Below are positions 1 to 9,852 of a stretch of 64,000 nt of DNA, one piece after another. Each line of letters begins with the position of its first letter. The stretch's first letter is position 1. Source of the stretch: Clostridium beijerinckii HUN142 (GTDB taxonomy: Bacteria > Bacillota > Clostridia > Clostridiales > Clostridiaceae); assembly GCF_000621745.1 (NCBI RefSeq), contig NZ_JHXK01000008.1:248001-312000 (forward strand), in the 5' to 3' direction. The notes below the pieces were generated by a model. The model did no database searches, had not been told where the DNA came from, and was given only the letters and a program-made list of their open reading frames with translations. A program made the position numbers and the translations under genes.

Positions 1-494
1 CCTTTCTTTTCTTTAAGTTCATCAATTTTATTTTCAAATAATCTTTTTTCTATTCCCATAACAACGTCTGAGAACATTTGAATAAATCTTCTATAAGAGT
101 CATATGCAAATCTTGGATTATTAGTTAATCCTGCCATAGCTTCTACAGCTATATCATTTAATCCTAAATTTAAAATAGTATCCATCATACCCGGCATTGA
201 AACTCTTGCACCAGATCTTACTGATACTAATAAAGGATTTGAATTATCTCCAAATTTTTTACCTGTTATTTCTTCAAGTTTTGCTAAGTTATCATAAATT
301 TGGCTTATAACTTCATCAGAAATCTTTCTACCATCTTCGTAATATTTATTACAAGTTTCTGTTGTAACAATAAATCCTTGTGGTACTGGAATTCCTAAAC
401 TAGTCATTTCTGCCAAGTTAGCACCCTTTCCTCCAAGTAGATTCTTCATTGAAGCATTTCCTTCACTAAAAAGATATACATACTTATTTGACAT
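1..494 (-). CDS. ppdK: Pyruvate, phosphate dikinase, N-terminal part (cut by window edge)
   Basis: Only the first ~164 residues are inside the window. The enzyme interconverts pyruvate, ATP and phosphate with phosphoenolpyruvate, AMP and pyrophosphate in the cytoplasm. The visible part is the start of the ATP-grasp nucleotide-binding domain, with the family motif [12 protein letters not shown] near residue 18 and the loop [17 protein letters not shown] near residue 80. The family is usually about 870 residues, so most of the gene lies before position 1. The ATG at 494 follows a GAGGGAG ribosome binding site. The CcpN-like regulator gene ends 82 bases upstream in the same direction, which suggests local control. 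Confidence 0.95.
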   Translation of the reverse strand, partial: MSNKYVYLFSEGNASMKNLLGGKGANLAEMTSLGIPVPQGFIVTTETCNKYYEDGRKISDEVISQIYDNLAKLEEITGKKFGDNSNPLLVSVRSGARVSMPGMMDTILNLGLNDIAVEAMAGLTNNPRFAYDSYRRFIQMFSDVVMGIEKRLFENKIDELKEKK

Positions 495-576
495 CTCAAT
501 ACTCCCTCTTTTCTTATTATTTCTCACTATATTTACTATCGATGCCTATCTAAAGACTTCGTAGCTACCCTGTTAA

Positions 577-1215
577 TTAATTCTCATTTTCTCCAATTTT
601 AACAAATAACTTTGTTATGTTAGTCTTAGAAACCTTTCCGATTATCTTCATCTGATCTTTTCCATCAGACTTTTCTATTATTTCAACAACCGGAATACTA
701 TCAATCTCATGTTCAATAATTTTCTTAGCTAAATCGTATGCGTTGTCATTCTTGCTTGCACAAATTATATTCGGCATTCTTGTCATAATTACGCCAACAG
801 GAACCCTGTGTATATCAGTTCCCCCTATTGAAATTTTGAGAAAGTCTTTTCTAGAGACTGCACCTGTAAGCACCCCATTGTTCTCTATAAATAATGTCCC
901 TACATCATTGAGAAATAGGTATACGATTGCATCATATACCATCATATCTTCGCTAACTGTAACAGGTTTTGACATTATTTCGGATACTTTAATTTTGTTA
1001 ATATTTGAATGAATTAGTCCATTAGAAGTCTTTCCTATATATACATATCCTACCTTCGGTCTAGCATCCAAAGTTCCTATCATAGTCAGAACTGCCAAAT
1101 CAGCCCTGAGCGCAGCTCTAGTAACTCCAATCTTTTCTGCAAGAGCTTCACTAGTTATAGGTGCATTTTCCTTTACTAAGCATACTATTTCTTCTTGCCT
1201 AGGTGATAATTTCAA
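577..1215 (-). CDS. ccpN: CcpN-like transcriptional regulator (helix-turn-helix plus two CBS domains)
   Basis: 212 residues. Residues ~1-60 form a winged helix-turn-helix (ITSEALAEKIGVTRAALRAD), and residues ~75-205 form a pair of CBS domains likely to bind an adenine nucleotide. This architecture matches CcpN of Bacillus, a repressor of gluconeogenic genes that responds to ATP/ADP. The gene lies directly upstream of ppdK, an enzyme of phosphoenolpyruvate formation, so control of ppdK is a reasonable inference. Translation probably starts at a TTG (1213-1215) behind AGAGGG. Family assignment is firm; the exact targets are not visible. Confidence 0.8.
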   Translation of the reverse strand: MKLSPRQEEIVCLVKENAPITSEALAEKIGVTRAALRADLAVLTMIGTLDARPKVGYVYIGKTSNGLIHSNINKIKVSEIMSKPVTVSEDMMVYDAIVYLFLNDVGTLFIENNGVLTGAVSRKDFLKISIGGTDIHRVPVGVIMTRMPNIICASKNDNAYDLAKKIIEHEIDSIPVVEIIEKSDGKDQMKIIGKVSKTNITKLFVKIGENEN

Positions 1216-1414
1216 TCTTATCCCTCTTTCTGTAAATATAAGAAATATCTAGTTCAAATTCATTAATTTTTACTACTCTCTAATTATATCATGTAATTAT
1301 TGTTTGACTAGACTTAATTTTCAGAAAAATCAAATAAATTCACCAAATATTTCTTATATATTAATTTTATATCACTTATATATCTATTTTTCTTTATATT
1401 ACTCCCAATATCAT

Positions 1415-2044
1415 TTAATTTTCCGAATCTTCTTTCTCTTCTTCAAAATTGACTGTATAAGTATATACAGTATCTGAACCAGTATATACTTTTTGTTTTG
1501 AATCATCATTATGTTTGCTTATATCATTCTTCATTTCATTAACCTTAGTCTTAATTTTATCAGCAAAATCAGTTGCCTTAATTTTAACATTGCTTGCTAT
1601 TTCCGAAACATATTTGTTTACAACTTCTACTGATCCATCTTCCATTGTTACCTCTATTGTAATTTGAGTTGCTATAGCTGCAATAACTCCTGCTGCAAGT
1701 ATTGGTGGAATTATAATTGCTACGACTCCTGCTGCAATTCCTGCATTAACTGGAATATCTACAAGTTCCTTATCATCTTTCTTAACCTTTATTCTAGTCA
1801 CATTACCCTTTTCTATTACCTGTTTAAGCCAAGCCCTCAATTCTTCTATAGAGATAGGAGTCCTATTTGCTTCCTCGTCAACAAACTCACCATTAATCTC
1901 TAATAATTTTTGAGACTTTTCAATGTATATTAAAGCCTCTAGTACATCGCCTTCACATACTTCTAAAGCTTCCTTTGCCTTTTCGTAGCTTACTCCTGTT
2001 CTTTCACGTATCATATCAACTTTTTCTAATGTTATATTTTCCAT
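1415..2044 (-). CDS. DUF4342 protein with N-terminal UBA-like domain
   Basis: 209 residues. Residues ~5-45 resemble a UBA/TS-N helical domain like that at the start of elongation factor Ts (RERTGVSYEKAKEAL). Residues ~65-140 match the DUF4342 pattern, with a hydrophobic Gly/Ala/Ile stretch at ~100-130 that could be a membrane segment. The C-terminal ~60 residues are charged. No enzymatic motif is visible and the function is unknown. The gene starts at ATG 2044 behind AAGGAGTGATG and lies 6 bases after recO, so it is probably co-transcribed with recO. Confidence 0.75.
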   Translation of the reverse strand: MENITLEKVDMIRERTGVSYEKAKEALEVCEGDVLEALIYIEKSQKLLEINGEFVDEEANRTPISIEELRAWLKQVIEKGNVTRIKVKKDDKELVDIPVNAGIAAGVVAIIIPPILAAGVIAAIATQITIEVTMEDGSVEVVNKYVSEIASNVKIKATDFADKIKTKVNEMKNDISKHNDDSKQKVYTGSDTVYTYTVNFEEEKEDSEN

Positions 2045-2050
2045 AAATCA

Positions 2051-2800
2051 TCACTCCTTAATAAATTTTAACATCTCCAAACTTTTAGGCTTTTTAACAT
2101 AGCTATTAGATACCAAAAAAGTAATCACTTTTTCTATCTCACTCTTTATTTCCTTATTTAAATTTAATCTATATAATTTATCTATATCCATATTCATCAA
2201 AAACCTTAAAGCATTATATGCACCTTTTGAAATAAATACTCCATGCTCCTTAGGACACTCATCACATATACCTCCATAGTGAGATAAACTTATATAATTT
2301 GATGATGGTATCTTTTTTCTGCATACACTACAATTATTCAGTGTTAAATTATATCCAGTAGTTTTTAATAATTTTAATTCAAATGCTCTTATTAGTAATT
2401 CATAATCTAGAGCATCTGTATTTAACAAATATAATGTTGTAATCAATGTCCTAAAAAGTTCCACATTAATTTCATTATCAGCACAAGCAATATCTATTAA
2501 TTCACATAGGTATGAGGAATATGTAAGTTTATGTAAGTTGCTTAAAAGACCTTGAAAAGATTGAATTATTTTTCCTTCTTGAAGAGTGTATAAACTCTTC
2601 CCTTTATATACCATATATTCTCCATAGCATAACGGTAATGTTAATGCTAAGAACTTACTTTTGCTTTTTTTTGCTCCTCTAACTATGGCTGTAATTTTAC
2701 CTAACTTCTCGGTATAAAACCAAACCAATTTATCATTTTCTTTAAAGTCTTGTGTTTTTATAATTACAGCTTTTGTTTCAACTATTGACAGGCTAACCAT
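2051..2800 (-). CDS. recO: DNA repair protein RecO
   Basis: 249 residues, the normal length. RecO loads RecA onto single-stranded DNA coated by SSB in the RecF pathway. The N-terminal OB-fold is seen (KAVIIKTQDFKENDKLVWFYTEKLGK), followed by a helical domain with a zinc-binding set: C-x2-C near residue 157 (NCSVC) and a second C-x2-C (GGICDEC). The start is uncertain: GGAG directly touches the ATG at 2800, and the CTG three codons later would have better spacing. The gene is downstream of era, the common clostridial order. Confidence 0.93.
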   Translation of the reverse strand: MVSLSIVETKAVIIKTQDFKENDKLVWFYTEKLGKITAIVRGAKKSKSKFLALTLPLCYGEYMVYKGKSLYTLQEGKIIQSFQGLLSNLHKLTYSSYLCELIDIACADNEINVELFRTLITTLYLLNTDALDYELLIRAFELKLLKTTGYNLTLNNCSVCRKKIPSSNYISLSHYGGICDECPKEHGVFISKGAYNALRFLMNMDIDKLYRLNLNKEIKSEIEKVITFLVSNSYVKKPKSLEMLKFIKE

Positions 2801-2863
2801 CTCCTATTTGGAATATCTAAAAAAATAATATGTTAGGTTAATTATATATCTCTAATCAATACC

Positions 2864-3760
2864 TTATTTCTTTGAATTCCCTTTATAACCTAATTCCTTT
2901 AATAAAAGCTGATTATCTCTCCATTCTTTTCTAACTTTCACCCATATTTTCAAGTTAACCTTAGATCTTAAAAATCTTTCTAATTCATATCTTGAATTTT
3001 CCCCTATTCTTTTAAGTGTTTGACCATTTTTTCCAATTATGATTCCTTTATGAGAGTCTTTTTCACATATTAAATCTACCTCTATATGATATGTACCTAT
3101 TTGATTTTGTTTCATTTGAATTATATCTACCGCTATACCATGAGGCACTTCATCTCTCAAAGTTCTTAAAGCCTTTTCTCTAATTATTTCTGATACCACA
3201 AACTTTTCTTGAACATCTGTTATCATATCATCTGGGTAATATTTAGGTCCTTCTGGCATTGCTTTCTTCATAAGTTCCACTAATACATCGACATTTTTCC
3301 CTTTTATTGCCGAAATAGGTACTATCTCTGCAAATTTAAATTCTTTTGAATACATTTCCAAACTTTTTGCCACTCTATCTTGTGTACTCTCATCAACTTT
3401 ATTTAAAACTAAGAATACAGGACATTTCTTATCCCTTAAAGTTTCTAATATGAATTTATCTCCTTTTCCAATCTCCTCATCTGGATTTGTTAAGAATAAC
3501 ACTAAGTCAACATCTTTAGTTGATTCTTTTGCTGAATTTACCATGTATTCCCCTAACTTATGTTTAGGTTTGTGTATACCTGGCGTATCGACAAATACCA
3601 TTTGATAATCATCGCCTGTCAATATTGTTTGTATATTATTCCTTGTTGTCTGAGGTTTATTAGAAACTATTGATAATTTTTCCCCCATTATATAATTTAG
3701 TAAAGTTGATTTTCCCACATTAGGCCTTCCAACTATTGTAACAAATCCTGATTTAAACAT
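2864..3760 (-). CDS. era: GTPase Era
   Basis: 298 residues. Era is an essential GTPase that binds the 3' end of 16S rRNA during assembly of the small ribosomal subunit. The P-loop GRPNVGKS is at residues ~11-18, switch II DTPG near 59, and the G4 motif NKVD near 120. A C-terminal KH domain carries [15 protein letters not shown]. The start ATG follows GGAGGAAAA. A small inverted repeat (TAAGCTT/AAGCTTA, 3777-3795) lies just upstream. It is one of the neighbours ybeY, dgk/PAP2, era and recO that act on ribosome maturation or share this classical cluster. Confidence 0.97.
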   Translation of the reverse strand: MFKSGFVTIVGRPNVGKSTLLNYIMGEKLSIVSNKPQTTRNNIQTILTGDDYQMVFVDTPGIHKPKHKLGEYMVNSAKESTKDVDLVLFLTNPDEEIGKGDKFILETLRDKKCPVFLVLNKVDESTQDRVAKSLEMYSKEFKFAEIVPISAIKGKNVDVLVELMKKAMPEGPKYYPDDMITDVQEKFVVSEIIREKALRTLRDEVPHGIAVDIIQMKQNQIGTYHIEVDLICEKDSHKGIIIGKNGQTLKRIGENSRYELERFLRSKVNLKIWVKVRKEWRDNQLLLKELGYKGNSKK

Positions 3761-4016
3761 TTTTTCCTCCTCAAAATAAGCTTAAAAAAAGCTTAACTAA
3801 CGTTATCCTATTTTACAAATAGTATACTCTATTTATGAGTAAATTGACAATCTACTATTCTTAATTTGATTATATAATAATTTAATAATTAATCTTAATT
3901 GTTTCCTCATGAATCAAATCGAAAACTCATATAATTCAAGAAATAGGAGAGCATATAAGCTTTATTTCATCTTATATCTTCTCCTATAAATACTATTTTT
4001 ATTATTCTATGTTTAA

Positions 4017-4718
4017 TTAAAGCCTAAATAATGTAAAAATAACCAAAGTTAATAATATACCAAATATAGCTCCAACTATTACCTCTAAAATGCTATGAAC
4101 TTCCGAATCAACTCTACTTTGTGCAGTTATAAACGCCAATAGAAAACTTAATAGAATACAAATTGGTTCCTCTGTTATTAATGATATTGCAGTTGCTATT
4201 GAAAATCCCAACGCGCTGTGTCCGCTTGGCATTCCCCCTTTTAACGGAGTTCCTTCTCCAAATATTGCCTTTGCTATTATCGTTACTATACACACTATTA
4301 CTAGAACAATAAGTATTGTGTATGGCTCTGAATTTTTTACTTTATTAATTAAAGAAAATGAAAATCTACTCAATCTTTCCCAAAATATAATATAACCAAC
4401 TAATAATGCATTTATGGCTGTTATTAATACTGCACCTGCCGCTGCATTCTTAGCTATTTTAGCTAATGGGTGGTAATAATTAGTTGTCATGTCTATGGTT
4501 GCCTCTATAGCTGTATTTACTAGTTCAGCTGCTATTACCATTGTTATTGTAACAGCCAATATAAGAAACTCGTATTTTGTTATGTCAAAGAAAAAGCTTG
4601 CAATTAGTACTCCTAAGGCCACAATTAAATGTATTTTCATGTTTCGTTCTGTTCTTACAGTATCTATAATCCCAGTTATGGCATTATTGAAGCTTTCTAA
4701 TGTTTTTTTCATTTTCAT
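4017..4718 (-). CDS. Diacylglycerol/undecaprenol kinase fused to a PAP2 phosphatase domain
   Basis: 233 residues with several membrane helices. Residues ~1-115 are a DgkA/UdpK-type lipid kinase, with the signature AELVNTAIEATID near residue 66. Residues ~140-230 are a PAP2 phosphatase, with the PSGHSALGFS motif and SRVDSEVHSILE (the usual final Asp is Glu here). The kinase would phosphorylate undecaprenol or diacylglycerol and the PAP2 domain would remove phosphate from lipid phosphates, so one protein may balance both reactions. The gene lies between ybeY and era, where many Firmicutes have dgkA. Start ATG 4718 is behind AGGGG. Confidence 0.9.
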   Translation of the reverse strand: MKMKKTLESFNNAITGIIDTVRTERNMKIHLIVALGVLIASFFFDITKYEFLILAVTITMVIAAELVNTAIEATIDMTTNYYHPLAKIAKNAAAGAVLITAINALLVGYIIFWERLSRFSFSLINKVKNSEPYTILIVLVIVCIVTIIAKAIFGEGTPLKGGMPSGHSALGFSIATAISLITEEPICILLSFLLAFITAQSRVDSEVHSILEVIVGAIFGILLTLVIFTLFRL

Positions 4719-4755
4719 TATTTACCCCTACTTCTATTCTACATAATAAAAAATA

Positions 4756-5259
4756 TTACACTCGAATTATGTTAAGTTTATTTAAAATTTCTTCTTCTCT
4801 ACTTCTCATAATCGTTTTATCTTCATCCTCCATATGGTCATACCCCAATAGATGCAATACTGAATGCACGACCAAATATGATGCCTCTCTTTCATACGAA
4901 TGATTGAATTCTTTACTCTGCTCTAATGCTTTTTCCAAAGATAGAACTATATCTCCAAGTACAAGTTCATCACCATCAAAATCACATTGAGAAAACTTAT
5001 AATCTTTATACATATTCTTAAATACTTTTTTATTTTCGTATTCTAACATAGGAAAGGATAGTACATCTGTTTCTCTATCTATCCCTCTCGTTTCATTATT
5101 AATTTCTTTAATTTCATTATTATCTACAAACAATAATGAAACTTCACAATCTATATTGACTTCCTCTTCTTTTAATGTAAATTCTATTACTTCTGTTAAT
5201 CTTTTTATTAATTTTTCACTTGCTTCTACTTTACTTTGCCTATTATCTACATAAATCAT
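4756..5259 (-). CDS. ybeY: Endoribonuclease YbeY (rRNA maturation)
   Basis: 167 residues. YbeY is a zinc-dependent RNase acting in 16S rRNA 3' end maturation and quality control. The metal motif H-x3-H-x5-H is intact ([11 protein letters not shown]) near residue 132, and the upstream stretch [15 protein letters not shown] is typical of the family. AAGGAG lies about 11 bases before the ATG. It is 8 bases after the pgpH-like gene and 37 bases before the kinase/PAP2 gene, so an operon is likely. Confidence 0.96.
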   Translation of the reverse strand: MIYVDNRQSKVEASEKLIKRLTEVIEFTLKEEEVNIDCEVSLLFVDNNEIKEINNETRGIDRETDVLSFPMLEYENKKVFKNMYKDYKFSQCDFDGDELVLGDIVLSLEKALEQSKEFNHSYEREASYLVVHSVLHLLGYDHMEDEDKTIMRSREEEILNKLNIIRV

Positions 5260-5267
5260 TGTTTAAA

Positions 5268-7370
5268 TTACTCCTTAGTTTTAAATTCATTTTTATTGTT
5301 TTCTCTATTGAAATCTTTCATTTTCTCTTTAGGGTATTCTATTCTTTGATGATATATACTATTTAATGCAGTTAAAAAGCATAATCTTATTTTTTCTATG
5401 TCTTTTAATGTTAAATTGCAATCATTTAATTGTCCTGATGATAATTTATCATCTATAATGCAATTAACCATTTGGTTAATTGCATCTTTAGTAGGTTTCT
5501 TAATTGATCTTACAGCTGCTTCAACACTATCAGATAGCATTACTATTCCAGCTTCTTTTGAGCTTGGTATTGGACCTTCATATCTATAATCTTCTTCTTT
5601 TACTTCCTCTGGATTTTCAGCACTATTTTTCATGGTATAGTAAAAATACTTTACTAATGTTTTCCCATGATGTTCTAATATAATGTCTTGAATAACCTTA
5701 GGTAGCTTATATTTTACAGCTAACTCTAAACCATCTTTAACATGGGATTTTATTATCATAGCACTTAAATTTGGAGGTATATTCTCATGAGGATTATCTA
5801 TTCCCATTTGATTTTCTCCAAAGAAATATGGTCGCTCTGTTTTTCCAATATCATGATAATATGATCCTATCCTTGTAATTACCGAATTAGCACCAACTTC
5901 CTCTGCTGCCATCTCAGAAAGATTGGCAACAAGCATACTATGGTGATATGTTCCTGGAGCTTCCATTAATAATTTTTTTAAAAGTGGTGTATTAGGATTT
6001 GATAATTCCAGTAACTTTAGCGTAGTAACCTCATTAAATGTACCTTCCAGAAATGGTAATATTCCTAATGCAAATATTCCTGATAAAAGTCCACCAATGA
6101 ATGTGATTCCACCTTTCACTAATACATCCCCAAAATTACTTGATATTAATATTCCTGTAGACAATGTAAGTATTACGGTAACAACAGCAATATACAATGT
6201 TGAATATAGCAATTCATTTCTTTGTTGCATCTTTTTTAAAAATGCAGCTCCTAATACTGAACTTACTATCCCTAAAATAATAATTTGAACATCAAAACCA
6301 TTTAGCGCGCCTATAATTATTGCATTTAGAGCGCTAAGTACAAATGATATCTTATAATTTAGCAGTAGCGTAAGCATCATAGGAGCACATGCGAAAGGGA
6401 TTAGAAATGGGGATATAATACCTACAGTTCTAGCCAGCACAAGCGAAATCAAATTGATTGTACTTATAAGAATAAGTTTTTTATTACTCTTATATATTTC
6501 ACCATAATTTATCCTGACATATCCATATTGAAGAAATAATATTATCATCAAAAATACTGCAAGTGCTAAATAAATATATACATAAGCTGTTACGTTCTCA
6601 TCATTAAGCATTCCTAAATCTGATAAAATATCAATTTGATCTTGTGTTACAGGTTCCCCTTCCTTAACTATAATCTGATTTTGTTTTATTATTACTTTAG
6701 ATACACTCTTTTTAGCCTCTTGTATCTTTTCTTGCGTTTTTTCTTCATCAAAAAAAACATTTGGGTTTATTTGCATTTGAACAACTTGCTTTAAAGTACT
6801 TGATACATCTTTATCTAAATTTAAATTATCTATTTGAGTTGAAACAATTCCCTTTGCTTCTTTTAAAGCACCTTCATCCTTTTCTTGTATATTTTTTTCA
6901 TACGCACTATCAATTATATTTACTATTTTTTCTTCTATCCCTGACAACGTATCTTTTGATATTCCTAGCAACGCCTTATATTGTTCATCTGTTAATTGAA
7001 ATATTGTTAATTTCTTTAGTTCACTTTGTTTGTCTACTAATGTGGCACTAGTCATATTGCTTAAAGATACAAGTTTGTCGAACAATGTTCTTATATTATC
7101 TTCAGCTTCTTTCTTAACTTCTGGCTTTGATGTATACTGTTTTCCTACCTTTTCGGCTGCCTGATCTTCTTTTTCCTTTGTGGCTTTTTCATCCACTATA
7201 TCTCTTGGAGCTTTTATATCTACTCTTGGTATATCTCCTTCTTTCAAGCTATATTGCTTAGGAGTTATTGCGGTAACAAGCAATAAATAGCCTATACTAA
7301 ATACAAGTATAAATAATACAATTCTTTGAATCCTATTATTTTTCCATTTATTATTTTGTTTTATATCCAT
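5268..7370 (-). CDS. pgpH: 7TM-HD phosphohydrolase PgpH (cyclic-di-AMP phosphodiesterase family)
   Basis: 700 residues from the ATG at 7370, which has AAGGTGA in front; the upstream GTG at 7379 overlaps that site. An N-terminal membrane anchor is followed by an extracellular 7TMR-HDED-type domain (~45-255), seven membrane helices (~260-460), then a cytoplasmic HD domain with HHSML and YYHDIGK. Members studied in Listeria cleave c-di-AMP to pApA. The position upstream of ybeY is conserved (yqfF in Bacillus). Function is from the family; all catalytic histidine and aspartate motifs are present. Confidence 0.93.
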   Translation of the reverse strand: MDIKQNNKWKNNRIQRIVLFILVFSIGYLLLVTAITPKQYSLKEGDIPRVDIKAPRDIVDEKATKEKEDQAAEKVGKQYTSKPEVKKEAEDNIRTLFDKLVSLSNMTSATLVDKQSELKKLTIFQLTDEQYKALLGISKDTLSGIEEKIVNIIDSAYEKNIQEKDEGALKEAKGIVSTQIDNLNLDKDVSSTLKQVVQMQINPNVFFDEEKTQEKIQEAKKSVSKVIIKQNQIIVKEGEPVTQDQIDILSDLGMLNDENVTAYVYIYLALAVFLMIILFLQYGYVRINYGEIYKSNKKLILISTINLISLVLARTVGIISPFLIPFACAPMMLTLLLNYKISFVLSALNAIIIGALNGFDVQIIILGIVSSVLGAAFLKKMQQRNELLYSTLYIAVVTVILTLSTGILISSNFGDVLVKGGITFIGGLLSGIFALGILPFLEGTFNEVTTLKLLELSNPNTPLLKKLLMEAPGTYHHSMLVANLSEMAAEEVGANSVITRIGSYYHDIGKTERPYFFGENQMGIDNPHENIPPNLSAMIIKSHVKDGLELAVKYKLPKVIQDIILEHHGKTLVKYFYYTMKNSAENPEEVKEEDYRYEGPIPSSKEAGIVMLSDSVEAAVRSIKKPTKDAINQMVNCIIDDKLSSGQLNDCNLTLKDIEKIRLCFLTALNSIYHQRIEYPKEKMKDFNRENNKNEFKTKE

Positions 7371-7431
7371 GTAATTCACCTTTTCATCTTAATAATAAGT
7401 AATAGGCATAAAAAACAACTTTGAATACCCC

Positions 7432-8559
7432 TTATGATACGTTTCTTGCAATATCCTGTTCTACAGTAAATATAACATTAATCAAGATTTTTCCGCCTTC
7501 AATATCTTCCACTGTAGTTTTTTTATCTATTATCTTTGCATCGTTGCTAAGTGTTTTTTTCAATGAACTCTCTAACTTTTCTGCTGCTTCCTTAACTGTA
7601 GTTTCCTTATCCAAGTTTACACTTATACCTTTTTTTTCAAAATATGTTATCTTATTAAAGAAACCATCTTTCTCTTCTATTTTATCATAAGATTCAAATT
7701 GATTTACAGCTTTTTTCAAGTAAACTTTTTTTCCAAAAAAATTCAAGTATATATCACTATTCTTATTACCAGTTCTCTCAAGCTTTTCTCCACTTATTTG
7801 AATCTCCATAAATTTATCATAAAAAGTATTTGCTATAATTGTTCCACTTGGCTTCACTTCCATTTCAAAGCCTTCTCTCCCTTGAATAGGTAGTATTAAA
7901 TCATCACCTTTCTTTACTATGTCTCCTGGTACAACTGCTGGATTTCCAGAATTCGTATATACTCTTTTTACTTCTCCATCCATTTTAGCAACAACTTGAT
8001 TATATAATGTTTTTTCTGTAGCCGGAGGATTTACTTTTTCTTTTATAACTAATTTTAATGTTGACCCTTCTATCCTAACTCTAATCCACATTATCTGACC
8101 ATTTAAGTCTTCCATCTTTTTCTCTATTTCATATACATTTACTTGAGATTTATTAAGTCCTGGTTTAATACCAATTGATGAGAGCTGTTGTCTAACTTCA
8201 AATGGACTTAAATTTCTCTGTGTTTCTATATCTATAGCCCAAATATAATTCGATAATATATATATTACAACGAAAAACAATCCCATTCCTATAACTAAAG
8301 AGAGCTTTCTTCTCATTTTCATAAGTAAGACTATCATTCCACTGGTTTTTACTATCTTTACTTTTCCTTTATATTTTTTTATTAATATCTCCGCATCTTT
8401 GTAATCCCTGTAATATATGGTGACCCTCACCGTTGTCAAATTTACTTTTACTATATTGCAGGTATAGATCTGATTATTCCAAAAAGCATTTAATATTTTT
8501 TCTGGCATTAAGGCATTGATTTCTATGGTTACTTGTCCTGATTTTAAGCTACTGAACAT
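7432..8559 (-). CDS. yqfD: Sporulation protein YqfD
   Basis: 375 residues. There is one transmembrane helix at ~88-110 (LVIGMGLFFVVIYILSNYIW), with a ~85-residue cytoplasmic front and a large outer part. The family is expressed in the mother cell and is needed for sporulation, probably at the cortex/stage IV level; the mechanism is unknown. It follows yqfC by 6 bases and precedes pgpH, exactly as in Bacillus. The start ATG has AGAGGT in front. Confidence 0.9.
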   Translation of the reverse strand: MFSSLKSGQVTIEINALMPEKILNAFWNNQIYTCNIVKVNLTTVRVTIYYRDYKDAEILIKKYKGKVKIVKTSGMIVLLMKMRRKLSLVIGMGLFFVVIYILSNYIWAIDIETQRNLSPFEVRQQLSSIGIKPGLNKSQVNVYEIEKKMEDLNGQIMWIRVRIEGSTLKLVIKEKVNPPATEKTLYNQVVAKMDGEVKRVYTNSGNPAVVPGDIVKKGDDLILPIQGREGFEMEVKPSGTIIANTFYDKFMEIQISGEKLERTGNKNSDIYLNFFGKKVYLKKAVNQFESYDKIEEKDGFFNKITYFEKKGISVNLDKETTVKEAAEKLESSLKKTLSNDAKIIDKKTTVEDIEGGKILINVIFTVEQDIARNVS

Positions 8560-8565
8560 AATATT

Positions 8566-8844
8566 TTACCTCTCATATGAAATACCTTTAAAGATTCCGC
8601 TTATTGTTATACTTGTTTCTGCAATAAAAAGTATTTCGAACTCTTTCCCCTCAATTATAATCGCACCAATTCTAGAATTTATTTTAACCATATTAGTTTC
8701 AAAAAATATAATGCCTTTATGATTTTCAATAGTTATTTCTCTGTTTCCTACAACTATTATCTTCGGTAAATCTAATGAAATGTCACTTGGAAAATCTAAC
8801 TTACTAAGTATTTTTTCTTTCCCTCTTTGAAATTTTTCCTCCAT
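8566..8844 (-). CDS. yqfC: Sporulation protein YqfC
   Basis: 92 residues from the ATG at 8844 (MEEKFQRGKEK), which has GGGAGG five bases in front. An earlier in-frame ATG at 8871 lacks such a site and would give an extended N-terminus. The protein is a YabP/YqfC-type small soluble beta-rich protein (RGKEKILSKLDFPSDISLDL, then ITIENHKGI). YabP-family proteins act in the mother cell during coat or cortex formation. It is coupled to yqfD. Upstream are two terminators, so it should have its own promoter, expected to be sporulation-specific. Confidence 0.88.
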   Translation of the reverse strand: MEEKFQRGKEKILSKLDFPSDISLDLPKIIVVGNREITIENHKGIIFFETNMVKINSRIGAIIIEGKEFEILFIAETSITISGIFKGISYER

Positions 8845-8931
8845 ATTTTCCTCCCACATAAACTTTCTCATTGTAATTTATGATAGGATTTGTGAATTAA
8901 TTCTATAATTTAATAATAATGATAATTTCCT

Positions 8932-8966
8932 AAAAAAATAAAGCCACTTATTACTATTATGGCTTT
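8932..8966 (-). terminator. Intrinsic terminator (second of two) after yqeY
   Basis: Read on the minus strand, AAAGCCA pairs with TGGCTTT across a 13-base loop and is followed by ATTTTTTT. It separates rpsU-yqeY from yqfC. Confidence 0.8.
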
Positions 8967-9052
8967 ATCTAATATATTTACAATAGCATATTCTATTTAT
9001 ATAAAGAAAATATTATCACTTCATTAATAGTCGAATTTTAGAGAAAAATGAA

Positions 9053-9090
9053 ACGGGACATAGGATGATCTTTATACTCCTATGTCCTGT
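9053..9090 (-). terminator. Intrinsic terminator (first of two) after yqeY
   Basis: A 13-base-pair stem (arms 9053-9065 and 9078-9090, one G-U pair) with a 12-base loop. On the minus strand it is followed by TTTCATTTTTC. It lies 40 bases after the yqeY stop. Confidence 0.75.
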
Positions 9091-9130
9091 TATATTAGCA
9101 TAAAATTCAAAACAATCTTGAATTCTATTC

Positions 9131-9583
9131 TTATTTATTATTCAAATATTCCTTAACAAACTGACTTACAAGTTTACCATCAGCTTTTCCTACTACTTTA
9201 GGTTTAACAGCTGACATAACTTTTCCCATATCTTTAATGCTATTCGCACCCACTTCTTCAGCTGATTCTTTTACTAATTGTTTTATCTCTTCTTCACTTA
9301 ACTGCTGAGGAAGGTATTTCAACAAAATTTCAATCTCGGCTTTAGACTGATCTATTAAATCTTGCCTATTCCCCTTTTCAAATTCAAGCATAGCTTCTCT
9401 TCTTTGCTTGATTTCTTTAGCTAATATTGTAATAACTTCATCATCTTCAAGCTTTCTATTATCAGTTTTTTCAACTAACAATACTGCAGCTTTAGCTGTA
9501 CTAATTACACTAGATGTGAATTTATCTTTTGCCTTTAAAGCAACTTTCCAATCATCTTGTAATCTATCTTTAATTGATGACAT
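9131..9583 (-). CDS. yqeY: GatB/YqeY domain protein
   Basis: 150 residues from the ATG at 9583, which has GAAGG in front. The whole protein is the YqeY domain, related to the C-terminal tail domain of the GatB amidotransferase (LKYLPQQLSEEEI, GKADGKLVSQFVKEYL). Its role is unknown; similarity suggests a tRNA-linked function. It sits 30 bases after rpsU, a pairing conserved across Firmicutes, and both are probably made from the promoter at 9853-9882. Confidence 0.93.
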   Translation of the reverse strand: MSSIKDRLQDDWKVALKAKDKFTSSVISTAKAAVLLVEKTDNRKLEDDEVITILAKEIKQRREAMLEFEKGNRQDLIDQSKAEIEILLKYLPQQLSEEEIKQLVKESAEEVGANSIKDMGKVMSAVKPKVVGKADGKLVSQFVKEYLNNK

Positions 9584-9613
9584 TTTTTTACCTTCTTTCA
9601 AAAGAAAATATCA

Positions 9614-9790
9614 TTATTTGAACTTTCTCTTTCTAGCAGCTTCTGATTTCTTCTTTTTCTTAACGCTTGGCTTTTCATAATGTTCTCTCTTCCTAACTTC
9701 AGAAAGAACCCCAGCTCTAGCACATTTTTTCTTAAATCTTCTTAACGCACTTTCAAGTGTTTCGTTTTCTCCAACTTTAATTTCTGACAT
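9614..9790 (-). CDS. rpsU: 30S ribosomal protein S21
   Basis: 58 residues. The start [19 protein letters not shown] and the basic C-terminus rich in Lys/Arg ([15 protein letters not shown]) are diagnostic. S21 binds the small subunit near the anti-Shine-Dalgarno region and helps initiation. The ATG at 9790 follows GGAGGGAGGG. It is first in an rpsU-yqeY operon with a strong promoter upstream. Confidence 0.97.
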   Translation of the reverse strand: MSEIKVGENETLESALRRFKKKCARAGVLSEVRKREHYEKPSVKKKKKSEAARKRKFK

Positions 9791-9852
9791 TTACTATCCC
9801 TCCCTCCGCTAGCTTAAATTAACTCAGCTATGGGCTTAATAACACATGGTAT

